Positions 36,041-48,035 of a DNA stretch of 64,000 nucleotides are shown piece after piece. The notes below the pieces were generated by a model that was given only the letters and a program-made list of their open reading frames with translations, had not been told where the DNA came from and searched no databases. This stretch comes from Colius striatus (Eukaryota; Chordata; Aves; Coliiformes; Coliidae). The position numbers and the translations under genes were made by a program. The first letter of the stretch is position 1. Every line of letters starts with the position of its first letter. Location of the stretch: NCBI RefSeq assembly GCF_028858725.1, contig NC_084761.1, positions 28,054,501-28,118,500 on the forward strand, in the 5' to 3' direction.

Positions 36041-36362
36041 AAATACTTTGTTAAGCTTCTCTAAGCAACTTACCGGTTCAAGATAGGTGCTTAGGCGTTA
36101 AACTTCTCCTCAGGAGATGCCGCTGTTGCTGTTGTTACTCGCTGGAGTAGCTGACGGCTAACTGAAACACGGAAGTTTCGAGCCCACAGGGAGCTTGTGC
36201 CTGGGTCTGGTAATGAAGTCTTAATTACAGTAAAAACTCTTATCCTTTACTCGGTTTCCAACTTTTTTCCTGTTCTTTTGTAGCAGTTAAGGAAAACACT
36301 ACTGTAGTTACTTCCTGCAATTTTCTTTTGTGTGTGTAGCCAGCATCTGTAGGGTTTGGGGT

Positions 36363-36548
36363 GAAATGAACTGGAACGGGTTGCCCAGGGAGGTTGTAGG
36401 TGCCCATCCCTGTAAGTGCTCCACGCCAGATTGGATGAGGCTTTGAGCAACCTGGTCTGGGGGAAAGTGTACCTACCTACAGCAGGGTAGTTGAAACAAG
36501 ACGATCTTTAAGGTTTCTTCGAACGCAAGCCATTCTATGCTTCTATGA
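36363..36548 (+). mobile_element. CR1 LINE 3' fragment (copy H)
   Basis: Begins GAACTGGAACGGGTTGCCCA, continues GATTGGATGAGGCTTTGAGC and ends CATTCTATGCTTCTATGAT. The TTTGAGCAACCTGGTCT tail marks a CR1 subfamily different from its neighbours. It is close to the CpG island, in the presumed first C4orf33 intron. Confidence 0.88.
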
Positions 36549-36827
36549 TAAGGAGAGACATGAGGTAATTACGGCAGCAAGCAGCATAGCTCCTTGGTGG
36601 TGAGATTTGATGTGCATGTGGCTGGTGCGTTCACATTAGCCAGGTGCTGGGAGTTCAGTCTTGCTTGAGGACATGCAGTGTGAGTGCTTTTAAATGGCTA
36701 AGAAAATACTTGCTCTGAAACCATTTAGCCTTTGCAGCTTTTTCAGTCTAGTAACAGTCTATTAGTCTGGTCAGTCTATTAGCTGAGATGTAGTGTTAAA
36801 GACCGTGCTGCCGTTCATTGAAATCTT

Positions 36828-37414
36828 GATAGGTCTGAGAGTTGGGCAAGGAAGAACCTCATGAGGTTCAACAAGTGCAGAGTCCTGCATCTGTTGAGAA
36901 ATAACCCCATGCACCAGAACAGACTGGAGGTTGACCTGCTGGAGAGCAGCTCTGTGGAGAGAGACCTGGGAGTCCTTGTCGATGATGAACTAAACATGAG
37001 CCAGCAATGTGCCCTAGTGGCCAAAAAGAACTGGGGCTTCTTTAGAGAAGAGGAGATTGGGGGGGGGGGGGCTGGGGGGAAATCTCATTAATATTTATAA
37101 GTATATAAATGGTGGATGTCAGAAGGTTGGGGCATCCCTTTTTTCTGTAGTATCTAGTGACAGGACAAGGGGTAATGGGATGAATCTGGAACACAAGAAG
37201 TTCCATTTAAATATAAGAAAAAAATATTTTACTGTGAGGGTGAGGGAGCCCAGGCACAGGCTGTCCAGGGAGGGTGTGGAGTCTCCTTCTTTGGAAGTCT
37301 CCAGGATGTGTTCCAGTGTGACCTGATCTAGATGGACCTGCTTTGGCAGGGGGGTTGGACTAGATGATCTCTAAAGGTCCCTTCCAAACCCCTACCATTC
37401 TATGATTCTTTGAA
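36828..37414 (+). mobile_element. CR1 LINE fragment with internal deletion and G-run (copy I)
   Basis: Contains [12 protein letters not shown] and [20 protein letters not shown] coding remnants, then jumps from the AALVAKK region straight to the LEKRR region, a loss of roughly 200 bases compared with copies B and J. A run of about 11 G replaces the usual CTGAGGGGTGA at about 37058-37070. The 3' end is CTACCATTCTATGATTCTTTG. Confidence 0.92.
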
Positions 37415-38571
37415 AAGGTAAAGAAAGGTCTCTTGCTGTTTAAATTTAGTTTTACACTATTGCTATGTGTCACTGTTTTTATTCTTATTGAAAAGCATGC
37501 TAGTAACTAGCTTATGTAACTCTGTGCAATGTAATAGACTTAAAACTTGTACCAAGGGCCATTAATTTGATAAACCTTAGATCTGCTGTCCCATAAATTG
37601 AGCAACCTTAGCACTAGGTACACCTCTAAGCTTGTGAATGTTTTGCACTTTTTCTTATTACTTTATGGTTATTTTAAATATTGCATGTTCTTATAGTCAG
37701 GAGTAATGTTGGTTTACAACAATGGACTAAATCTTCAGTTAGTACAGGAGTTAGGGCTTTTACCAAAAAAGTCATCTGTCTCTCCATAGTTAGCAATGGG
37801 AAGGTGTGATGCATCTTGTGTCTCATTGTCATTTTAGACACTACAATTACAATGGTATCTGAAGTAGTTTAGCAGGTTCTATTATTTCACTGCTTTTTTT
37901 TTTTTCTGTATAATCTTGGTATGTTGTGACTCTTTCTGAGACAACCTTTCAAATCTTGTTCACAAGGATAAGCTTCGCATTGTGTACTTAAGTCAGGAAT
38001 TGTAATAACTAGTCACATAATTCTCCCTGGATTTTAAGATCCAGGCTGCTTTATGAGCAGGCTATATTATTTTAAAACACTATTGAAATCTGGCAGTATT
38101 TTCAAGTGGATGTTTCAGATATTTGCCTTGACTAGTAAATACAAATAGTTAAATATATTATCACAAACTGAAACTAGAATAATAGAAAGAAACATTGACT
38201 TCTAACTGCACTATGTTAAAAGTGTAATATAAAATGGGTTCATAAGACTTTATTAACTTCCTTAGATGCACCCACCTACTCTTAAACTTTACTCTTCTGA
38301 GTAAGTGAACCTGCTTGTAGAATTCTGTCTTGTTTCTTTCACAGTAATTGTGCATAAGGCATATGCATTCCATTTACAGGAATTCAGTGAATTCATTTTA
38401 GAAAGCCCACTAGGAAGGGTCTTACTGTCTGTGGACACTTCATGCTCAAGCTGCTCAGTGCTTGCAGCATAGAAAATTAAAACAAAGTCTGCGTTTTCTG
38501 TGAATTAGTATTTTCTAAATCAGTTTGAGGCAAAATAACCCACTGAATATGTTTCAGCAGCTATTTGTGTT

Positions 38572-39625
38572 GTGAGAGCTGGCTGAATGACAGAGCCCAG
38601 AGGGTGGTGATCAATGGCACAGAATAGAGTTGGACACCTGTGGCCAGTGCAGTTACACAGGGATTGGTTCTGAGGCCAGTCTTGTTCAACATCTTCATCA
38701 ACGACCTGGATGAGGGGACAGAGTGTACCCTCAGCAAGTTGGCTGATGACACCAAACTGGGAGGACTGGCTGATTCCCCAGAAGGCTGTGCTGCCATTCA
38801 GTGGGATCTCGACCAGCTTGAGAGTTGGGCAGAGAGGAACCTCATGAGGTTCAACAAGGACAAGTGCAGAGTCCTGCATCTGGGAAGGAACGACCCCATA
38901 CACCAGTAGAGGCTGGGAATTGACCTGCTGGAGACCTCTTCTGGAGAGAGAGACCTAGGAGTCCTGATTGATAATAAACTGAACATGTGCCAGCAATGTT
39001 CCCTGGTGGCCAGGGCCATAGGCATCCTGGGATGCATCAAGAAGAGTGTGGCCAGCAGATCAAGGGAGGTTCTGCTGCCCCTTTGCTCTACCCTGGTGAG
39101 GCCTCATCTGGAGTCCTGTGTCCAGTTCTGGGCTCCTCAGCTCAAGAGGGACAGAGACCTTCTGGAGAGAGTCCAGCACAGGGCCATGAAAAGGATCAGG
39201 GAACTGGAACATCTTTCATACAAGGAAAGGCTGTGGGAACCAGGGCTGTTTAATCTAGAAAAGAGGAGACTGGGGGGGGGGGGGGAATCTTCTTAATATT
39301 TACAAATATCTAAATGGTGAGTGTCAGGAGGCTGGGGCATCCCTTTTTTCTATGGTATCTAGAAACAGGACAAAGGATAACAGGATGAAGCTGGAACACA
39401 AGAAGTTCCATTTAAACATAAGAAAAAACTATTTCACTGTGAGGGTGAGGGAGCAATGGAACAACCCAGCGAGGTTGTGGAGTCTCCTTCCTTGGAGGTG
39501 TTGAAGACCCATGTGGACATGTTCTTATGCGACCTGATCTAGGTTGACCTGCTTCTGCAGGGGGTTTGGACTAGGTTATCTCTAAAGGTCCCTTCTAACT
39601 CCTAACATTCTATGATTCTATGAAA
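38572..39625 (+). mobile_element. CR1 LINE fragment with RT active site (copy J)
   Basis: About 1.05 kb of ORF2 and 3' end. The frame at 38640-38909 keeps [20 protein letters not shown], the active-site block [20 protein letters not shown] and [17 protein letters not shown]. The frame at 38985-39296 keeps [20 protein letters not shown] and a [15 protein letters not shown] block. A run of about 13-14 G at 39272-39285 and point changes break the frame. It lies in the first C4orf33 intron, sense to the gene. Confidence 0.95.
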
Positions 39626-40589
39626 GGTAGTTGTTATTTAATATGTTGCTCTTATTTGATAGTGTTTGCTCTAATTATTGGAGAAGACTTGTCACTACAC
39701 TTGCTTTGGATACCTTTTCTTACTAATTCTCTCATTTAATATTAATATAATCATCTATGGATGATTTAGTTTTGCTTGTTTGAGGTACTACTAAGGGTGG
39801 ACTAGGAGACTTTCTGCTGGCTTAAGAATGCTGTTAGGACATAGATGGGTGTCTTCTCTCCCCTTGCTTTGTACGCTGTCTGTTTTCTTTCAACTTGTCA
39901 TCTTGCTTTATAAATTTGCCACTTGAGTTGAAGTGAACTGTTGTAATGGTGCCAGCAATATTAATTCAAAGATGTAGAGAATCTAGGTAATGCACATGTA
40001 CATGGGCAACATAGTACAACCAACAGAGTTGACTCGAAGCCACCCTTCATTTACTAGCTTCTTCCTTATATGCTACTTCCACCCATGTGATCACCCAGTT
40101 CCCAACTGATTAACTTGCATCATCTGTTTCTGATAATTGGAAGTAGCTTGCCAGCTGCATTAAGTTGTCCCTACCATCTTTATTCAAGCTGTCTGGCCCA
40201 AGTCATATTTGTACCTAGAGTGAACATTAACGATAATAGAGTCTTTTACAGTTTCTAGGGTTATCCCAGGTCATTTTCATAAAGCACATCTGATGCTTGC
40301 CTAGCATTTTGTGCCATGACACAGATTTTAATTAGTTTTCAATGTATTTGAATAGAACTTTGTCAAAAGTGATAGTCCAGTATTTTACTTTCCTTTTTTA
40401 TTTTTTTTTTTAGTAGGCTTCTTAAATTAAGGTGCTTAACCATACAGGTATAAAAACCTGTAAAAAGCATTCATGTAACTGTTTATTATGCTTTGTAAAG
40501 CTAAACTATTTCAGTTTTCCTGATATCTGAAAACATAATTTGATGATTGACTCATACAAAAGTGTGTGCTTTTTTTTTTTCCTGACCAG

Positions 40590-40850
40590 GCAAACACTGC
40601 AGTTGGTGCTGAAATGGAATCTGAGATCTTTGACAGAACCTTCCTTTTTAATTTCTGTAGTATATGAAGATGGAATTTACAATTAAGCACACATGGGATG
40701 GTTTACCTGTGAGCCATCAGCCAGTAACAATTGGACTGAAGCCGGATAATGCAGGACTGCTACTGGAAGTTAATGCTCCCTTCTTTAATGACCCTCCAGC
40801 ACCACTTGGAAAACCAGGGAAACCTTTTAGTAAACTGTGGGACTATGAGG
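40590..40850 (+). CDS. C4orf33: C4orf33 first coding exon (coding from 40670)
   Basis: Two acceptors are possible: 40588-40589 after a 12-T tract (TTTTTCCTGACCAG) and 40659-40660 after TTTTTAATTTCTGTAG. Residues 1-60 are encoded, ending WDYE plus one base at the donor GTAAGT (40851). With the upstream acceptor the 5' UTR gains a uORF at 40614-40667. Confidence 0.88.
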
Positions 40851-43800
40851 GTAAGTGTAACTGTTCTGCTGTGACTATACCTGCTTTATGTAGGTGCTGA
40901 TGTTCCAGCATAGTTAGTATGTCTGGTCTTAATTTAAAAGTCTATGATAGTTATTTTTTCAAACCGATCTTACGTGCTGCGGGTGTACAACATCTAATTC
41001 AATTCAGTTTCTTTGGTCATGGTCAATGCAGTCTGGGAACTCCCTTACACTTAAATGGTTCTTTAGCTAACCTTAAGCTTCATCTATATTCAGCTGAAAA
41101 CTGCACTAGATTTTATCAAGAGTGGTGTTCTTTTTCTAGTTAGTGAATTGATTTTCATAACTATCACTGCTGATTGTAAGGTCAGTGGTTATTCTACAGT
41201 AGTACAACAATACAAATAACTTGGAAAGAAAGCAAATGTTACATCACTCAGTGCACAAAAGGAAATGGAGTCCAGTGAGCTGGACTGACTTCAAGATTGA
41301 TGAGTTTGACTCTTCCTGATCCTGTCAATAGTATAGACATTCAAACTTATTTTCTGGGTTACTGCTATAATTTGTGGAAAACAAAACTTGACATATTTGA
41401 GTATCAAAAGAATTTTGTGGTATATATATCTAAAAATGTGTTTGCAATAGGTAAATAGAAGTGAAATCTGAAAGATACTTTCTACTTTTGCTTTAAGAAG
41501 AAGAGAGCAATAGCTAAAATATGGCAATCAATAGCTAAAATATGCCAATCACTTTTCCAAAGTGTATTTGAGGAATAGGAAGATTTGAAACAAAGAAATG
41601 GCAGTTCCTAAAATATTGTTCAAAATTGTACCCAAATGGAATAGGGAGTATTTTTATAGTAATGCTGTTTTCTTTGTTCCTGTCAGTACTGTCACTTTTA
41701 CCTGTTACTTTGAATAATGCAAAAATTAAACTTTTCCAGCAGTTCTCTGCTTCCTGATTATTGACCTATTCCAATATATTGAACTATTCTAGTACTACTG
41801 AAACAGTATTAACACTTCTTTAATATTATTATGCTAAATAGACTTAGGTAAAAATAAAATGAATTATCAATTGTATCTAATCATAAATCTAATTAAAGCA
41901 TTCTAAGGATGTCATTGCTGTGAGAAAACACCATCATAGTTCCCCTTTGTGTTCCTGAAGGCTGATTCAGCAGTCACACGTGGCTTTGAGGTACAGTAAT
42001 CCGCTGTCCAAAGAATCAGCCATCTACAGGGAAAAAAAATTTAAGAGCTAAATGCTTTCTTACTGTTTTTGAAATTTAGCAGCAGTTATGGGGTTTGTGC
42101 ATTCTGCTGTGAATGTATGTTCCTCTCTGGCCTCTGGTGTGCTGAATCCACAGGCCACCAGCAAACACAAAGACTTCTGCATTTAAGTGCTCTCCCTGGA
42201 GTGCCAACTGTGACTATGATTGACTAGGATCACTCTGTCTTAGTCAGCTTTGTTCACAGCAAGGCTACTAGGTGAAATAGCTGTGTGCTGGTGCTTTTCT
42301 TACTCCATGGAAGGCTAACACGAATTCTGCTGCATAAAGATGAATGTTTCCAAAGCTCAAATAGGTATAGTAAATAAAATTAGTATAGTGGTAAAGTAAT
42401 TAAAATTAGTACAGTGCCTTATAACGCTCTTTATGGCAATAGGCATTAAAAATAAAATAGTACAATATTTTGAATAGTTAAGAAGCTACCAGTAGCATGG
42501 ACAGAGCTAGTCAAGTTCTGCAATGACAAAGGCCAAAAATAATGAAAACGGTTTTATTTAAGTGGGATATGAAGGTTTTGAAAGTGTTGGGATATAACAA
42601 AGTAGTTAATATAAAATAATGATGTCCTCTTTTTCTTTTTCTTTTTTTTTTTTTTTATAGTTGTAGAAGCATTTTTCCTGAGTGACAGAACTGAACAGTA
42701 TTTAGAAGTTGAACTTTGTCCGTAAGTAGAGCACTCTGGAAAGGTCACAGATGTTAAATTGCGTTTCTAATACTTGTAAGATAGATGTATTAGGAAGACT
42801 GGGTACAGAAATTGTTCCAATATGGGTAATGTACATACTTGTAGCAGAATAGTATTCTAATAACTTGACATAATTTTAAGAAAATTATGGTTCAATTTTT
42901 TTATCAGACATGGACAGCATTTGTTGTTGCTGCTTTCTGCTAGAAGAAGAGTATGGAAAGTAAGTGATCAAGTACATTCACAACAAACAGAAAGCCTGAT
43001 AGTTTATAGGTACCTGCATTACCTCTCTTTTTTTTTTTTTTCCCTCTGTTAACAGGAAGAACTTCCTTTAGAGTTTGTGGTGACCAGAATGAAAACCAAA
43101 TGGGAGGGTAAAGCATATCTTCCTTGGAATTATTTTCCACCAGACACTAACAAATTCAATGCATTTGCAATTCATGGCTCAGGAGAAGAAAGAAAATATG
43201 AAGCACTTCATCCTGTGCCTCGGCATGAGCTACAGGAAGGACAGAAACCAGATTTGTAAGAATAAAATGATCTCTTCTGTAATATAGTTACACTATTTTT
43301 GGAATACTTAAAAGAAGATAATCTAGTTTTCAGATTGAGTGCCACTAGTATTTTAATTACACTGCTTAACCCCAGATCCGTTGACACAATGCTTTGTTTA
43401 AAGCACTGTGGCAAACTGCTGCAATTAGTGCTTGATTTCTATGTTATCCCCCTGGTGCAGAGAAAATGATGCATTCGACACCATTGGCATCTAGTTTATC
43501 ACCTTGCTCAGCTAAATGATGCACAGGTTGTTCTACTTTTTCCTTTCCTCCAACACGTCCTGAACTGCCATTTAGTGTTACTTTCACCTGATATGTTTCC
43601 AGTAAATCGTTTTTGCTTCTCCCCAACTGTTTTAAACAGCCTCAACTCTACAGATGGCTACATATTATGGGAAAAATTGAAAAGGCAGGCTAAACTGAAA
43701 AGTATAATAAAAGGATACACAGTATAAATAGAAAAACTAAAATACCTTTATTTTTAAATTATGCTTTGGGGCTGTTAATTTTCTTTGACTATAAGTTTGA

Positions 43801-45520
43801 GATGATTGGATAAAAACTACTTCTGGGCATCTTGTATAAATGAGCTAGCTCTAGAGGGTATATTGTAGTCCTTATGAAAAGTTGTTAATCAACATACAGC
43901 CAGGTAAGGTAAATTTTAAATGTTATCCTTCTTTATCGGTAAGAAAAGCTTAGCTTCTACAATGGCTTATTAAAAAAGTAAAAATCTAAGCTATTGCTAA
44001 TAAAACACATTAGCAATGTCCTGTAAGAAACAAATACTCTTACGTAGTAAACTAGAGAATGCCTGTAATATTTTTCAGGCATTCCCTTGCCTTTTTCAGA
44101 CATTGGTAGCATATGCAGTTACATCAAGAAGTTTCTCCTTGCTGCTTTCATTTTTTTAAGTTTGTCTTTTACTTATACAAATCACTTGAGAATCCCATTT
44201 ACTTTTTAAAATGATTAGTACAGTTTCAGATGTTTGGTCTACTGTTTGGCTGTTGTTTAATGTAATGATTAATTAGCAATTGGCTTCCTTCTATTGTTTT
44301 GATATGGTAGTCTAAAGAAGAAATTTTTAGCAAGAACTGCTTCATAATGTTGAAAAGGAAACAAGGCCACTAGTCTTACAGAAAAAACATATTTACTCTC
44401 TTCATTATCCTAACCAGTCTTCCCTTTATAGGAAGTCAAGAAGGCAAGCCAGGAGACCTTCATGGTTAAATAGGGAACTGTTGGGCAAACTCAAGTGGAA
44501 GAAGAGAGTCCATATCTGAATATTGTGTCCAGTTCTGGGCCCCTCAGTTCAAGAAGGACAGGGAGTTGCTGGAGAGAGCTCAGTACAGGGCCACAAAGAT
44601 GATGAAGTGGAGCATCTCGCTTCTGATAAAAGGTTGAGAGAGCTCGGGCTCTTTAGCTTGGAGAAGAGGAGACTGAGGAGTGACCTCATTAATGTTTACA
44701 AATATGTAAAGGGTAGGTGTCAGGAGAATGGAGTCAGGCTGTTCTCAATGATGTCCAGTGATAGGAAAAGGAGCAATACAAGGAAGAATTTGTTCACTGT
44801 TAGGTGAGGGAGCACTGGAATCGGCTGCCCAGATGAGTTGTGGAGTTTCCTTCTCTGGGGACATGGAAAACCCACCTGGATGAGTTCCTGTGTGATCTAC
44901 TCTAGATGGTCCTACTCTGGCAGGGGGGTTGGACTAGATGATCTTTTGAGGTCCCTTCCAGCCCTTAAGATTCTGTGATTCTGTGATTTATTCTGTAAGG
45001 AAAAGATATCCCTGTGATACATTTTTTTTCCACTTGCCAAGAGTTGTAAATGTTTATGCTGTTGGAGGACAGATAACTTGTAAAACAGGATATCACTATG
45101 CTCTTGCTTTTAAGTGCAGTTCCAGGCACTTAAGTTGTGAAAGTTTAAAAGGTGAGCGCTTCATTCAAATCACTTTATGCTGCATGATGCTTGCTCGTTG
45201 TTGAGGATTTTGCCCTATGTTTCCAAGTACAAGATTTCCAGAAACATGGTAGTGATATTTTTGTAAACTCAGGTTTTAGACAATGAACACATGAAATACT
45301 GGTTACATTCTCATCTAAGAAAACCTGAAAATAAAAGATTGATTAAACCTATTGAGGGTACTGTCTTTTATGAAGACACATTCTACAAGACTTACAAATG
45401 TATTTCTTCTGTCTTTGCAGCCATCGCCTGGAATTTTTTAGAGATTTGAACCTGAAAGAACTAATGGGAGAAGATTGGAAGCAGCCTGAGTCAGATATAT
45501 GGAAGTCTCTCACTAATTAA
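40670..45520 (+). CDS. C4orf33: C4orf33 homologue, UPF0462 family (gene-level span of coding exons)
   Basis: Five coding exons, 40670-40850, 42661-42721, 42908-42959, 43056-43255 and 45421-45520, join in frame with GT-AG introns to 594 bases: 197 residues and TAA. Human C4orf33 is about 199 residues as recalled. Diagnostic blocks are [83 protein letters not shown] and [10 protein letters not shown]. The protein is small, apparently soluble, with no signal peptide or membrane segment. The family has no established biochemical function. ATG at 40670 was chosen because [11 protein letters not shown] aligns with human MDFKIEHTWDG and has A at -3 and G at +4. ATG at 40664 would add two residues but sits in a poorer context. 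The gene is divergent from SCLT1. Confidence 0.96.
41508..41549. repeat. 21-bp tandem duplication
   Basis: CAATAGCTAAAATATGGCAAT at 41508 is followed directly by the same 21 bases with one G-to-C change. It lies in a C4orf33 intron. Confidence 0.9.
42661..42721 (+). CDS. C4orf33: C4orf33 second coding exon
   Basis: 61 bases after a long poly-T tract and ATAG. Encodes [20 protein letters not shown] and two bases of Pro; donor GTAAGT. Phase agrees with both neighbours. Confidence 0.96.
42908..42959 (+). CDS. C4orf33: C4orf33 third coding exon
   Basis: 52 bases, acceptor TTTTTATCAG, donor GTAAGT. Completes Pro and encodes [17 protein letters not shown]. Flanked by short introns of 186 and 96 bases. 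Confidence 0.96.
43056..43255 (+). CDS. C4orf33: C4orf33 fourth coding exon
   Basis: 200 bases, acceptor CTGTTAACAG after a T-rich tract, donor GTAAGA. Encodes [20 protein letters not shown] through [10 protein letters not shown] and two bases of Phe. This is the best-conserved part of the protein. Confidence 0.96.
44518..44988 (+). mobile_element. CR1 LINE fragment (copy K)
   Basis: Frame remnants [40 protein letters not shown] and [10 protein letters not shown], with the 3' end GATTCTGTGATTCTGTGATT (same 3' type as copies C and E). It lies in the last C4orf33 intron, in sense. Confidence 0.93.
45421..45520 (+). CDS. C4orf33: C4orf33 last coding exon, with stop
   Basis: Acceptor CTGTCTTTGCAG. 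Completes Phe, encodes [20 protein letters not shown] then [12 protein letters not shown] and stops at TAA 45518-45520. The exon continues into the 3' UTR. Confidence 0.95.
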
Positions 45521-48035
45521 ATGGATTGGGGCATCAAGGTTGGATGAAGCTGTATGGAAACAACTTCATAATTCTGAGCAGTTTGTAAATAGCAGATTAG
45601 CAAGGCTTTCCTTGACACCAAAAGCATTGATCAATTTTAAAATCAGCTGTAAAGTCTCTGGGCCACTTTTTTTCTATAGGTATGAAGAATGCAACGGCTT
45701 ATATTACGATTCATCTGGGTATGGTATTTTTTGTCTTTGCAAGAGATGAGTCTGCTTCTACCACCAAAGGAGAAAAAATGTGCTAAAATGACAGATGTAT
45801 TTTTGTGAGAGCGCTAAGCCTGAGAAGGCCAATATCTGTCTTGGAATCTTTCAGTTTCCTGTAGCTGCTGCTTTTCTGCTGTATTTTCACTGCTGCTTGT
45901 TTGTTTTCTGGCTGTGGAATGAGGTTTTTATGTGCCTAAATTGCAATCAGAAGAATGCTTCCTTCAAGAACAGAAAGGAGTATAGCTGTCATGGCATTTT
46001 GTGGCCCAGTACTTGCATTGCAAGATGCTTTGGAGTTACAACACTTTCCTATACCTGAAGTTTTCCCTTGCACAGCGCTGAAGGGAGGACTTAATCTGCA
46101 TTTCTTTATTAGCAGACCTCATGGAGCTCTCCACTTCAAATTCAGTGTGGAATTTCTAGTCATATTTCTACTGATATTTAAGTACAGAGGATAGATTGAC
46201 AAAAACATCTATCTGTTGCAGGAATAATGCTTTGATATAGTTTTATGCCTACAAAAGCTTGTTTGTTCCAAGACCTTGTCACATCACTTTAAGGATTCAG
46301 CTCAGATGTATGAAAACTTTGTTTGCATGCCACCTAGTCTTGGAAATACTCTAATTGTATGTGCATGAATATTTTTAACAGTGCTGAATGCTGTTAGATG
46401 GTAACATCTAATTCATAAACTCTCACAGGATTTACAAATTAGATGGTCCTTTTTTGTCTAGTAGAATTAAGTTCTACTTAATTGTGACTATTGACTTGAT
46501 CCTGAATAAATTAATTTAGAAAATGGCAAGCTTGCCCACTAGCCAGATTCTGTACTTCAAAATTAGGTGACTTTAAAATCAAATTTCTTTGATTTAGTTC
46601 AGAATGAGGATTCAGACCAAGACCTGGTCCTCAATCCTTTACTTGGAAGAGGACATCCTCCATCCCGTTGAAATGTCCTCATAATCGGATAAAAGGTGAC
46701 CATGTGTCTGCTTTTGTGAGAAGTTATGCCTTGAGGACGTGGCATTGGATTTCATCCTTTGTGTAGCATTTTCTACTGAACAATTTAGAATCCTACAAGT
46801 TCCTGGAAGGGACTGGTTTTCTTCTAGTCTAACATCCTGCTCCAAACAGGACTATTGTTAAAGCTAGGTGAGTTTGCTCATGGCTTTGAGTAACTCCAAA
46901 GCTGCAGCTTCAGATGCTTTTAGGTAGCCTGTTTCAATACTTGACTAATTCTGTTAAAAAAAACGTATGTAATTGCCATTTCTCATGCTGCAACTTCTGT
47001 CCATTGGCTTTTGTCCTTTCTCTATGTATTTCCAAGAGTGACTTTTTCCTGTCACTACCAATTAGGTAACCAAAGATAACTTATCTCCCTGTGGATTTTT
47101 TTAAATGTTGTCATCCTCAGGTTGCCTTTTGTGACTCTTGTTAGTAAACACTTTCCACTCAGATAATACTGACAGATAAATTAAAAGTGTAACTTGGGTT
47201 TTAACTCAAGAGGCAGCAATGCTGCTAGGTCTTGCTTGTTTAGCTCATAAATGGTTCTAAAAATCTCCTGTGTATCTTTAGATATCAAAATGCCTGTGAA
47301 GTTTTGCACAAGACTGCACTCTCTAAGTTATATTTCTAAAGGATTCTCTGTCCTCTTCTGAGCTTGTATGCATTAGCATAAGCTAATGGTCATGTTCTCT
47401 TCGCTGGTTTTAAATTTAACTCTGCCTACAAATTCTGCCCAAGAAGCAAAGAAGTTGCGAATATTCTGCCTTTGTGAGAACAACGGTGTGATTAATATCT
47501 TAGCCTATTACTTCAGAGTTTTTGTTAGGCTTTAGATTCCTTCTTTGTATTTTTTTATAGAACCGTGCTTTCAAATTTAAGTATATAAGTTTTTTTCATA
47601 TGCGGACCTTGGCATGTCAGTGCACTCAGCCACCCAGTTGCTTTTGTCCTCTTTTAATTAGACACTATAGATTCCTTGCTATGAAGTGCCATCTGTTGAA
47701 AATTACAAGTATTGTACATTCAATTGTTTGGCTTCTACCTTTAATTCATGTACATTTTTCTGAAGAGTGATATCAGTCTGAACTATTGAATAATCCAATA
47801 TATGTTGATTAAAAACATCTTCTAGATAATGACATCTCAAAGATGCTTTTGAAATTTCAGTGGAAATCAAAAACCCCTACCTTTTGCTGATCTTTTAGGT
47901 TTCTTTTTAAACATTTTATCAAAGTGCTTGCAGAAGTTAAAAATGAGTTTACTATTTTACTCACAAAGGTTGTTTGTTTTGGTTGATATTTTGTATGTAA
48001 AGGACAATAAATAAAATAATTTATTCAGAGACTTA
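45521..48035 (+). other. C4orf33: C4orf33 3' UTR and downstream flank
   Basis: AT-rich sequence after the stop codon with no repeat or coding signal that I recognise. Possible polyadenylation signals are AATAAA at 46505-46510 and an overlapping pair at 48006-48015 (GGACAATAAATAAAATAAT). Which one is used cannot be decided from sequence alone, so the end is tentative. Confidence 0.4.
48006..48015 (+). terminator. Overlapping AATAAA polyadenylation signals (candidate C4orf33 end)
   Basis: Two AATAAA hexamers overlap in AATAAATAAA. AATAAA at 46505 is the nearer alternative. Confidence 0.35.
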
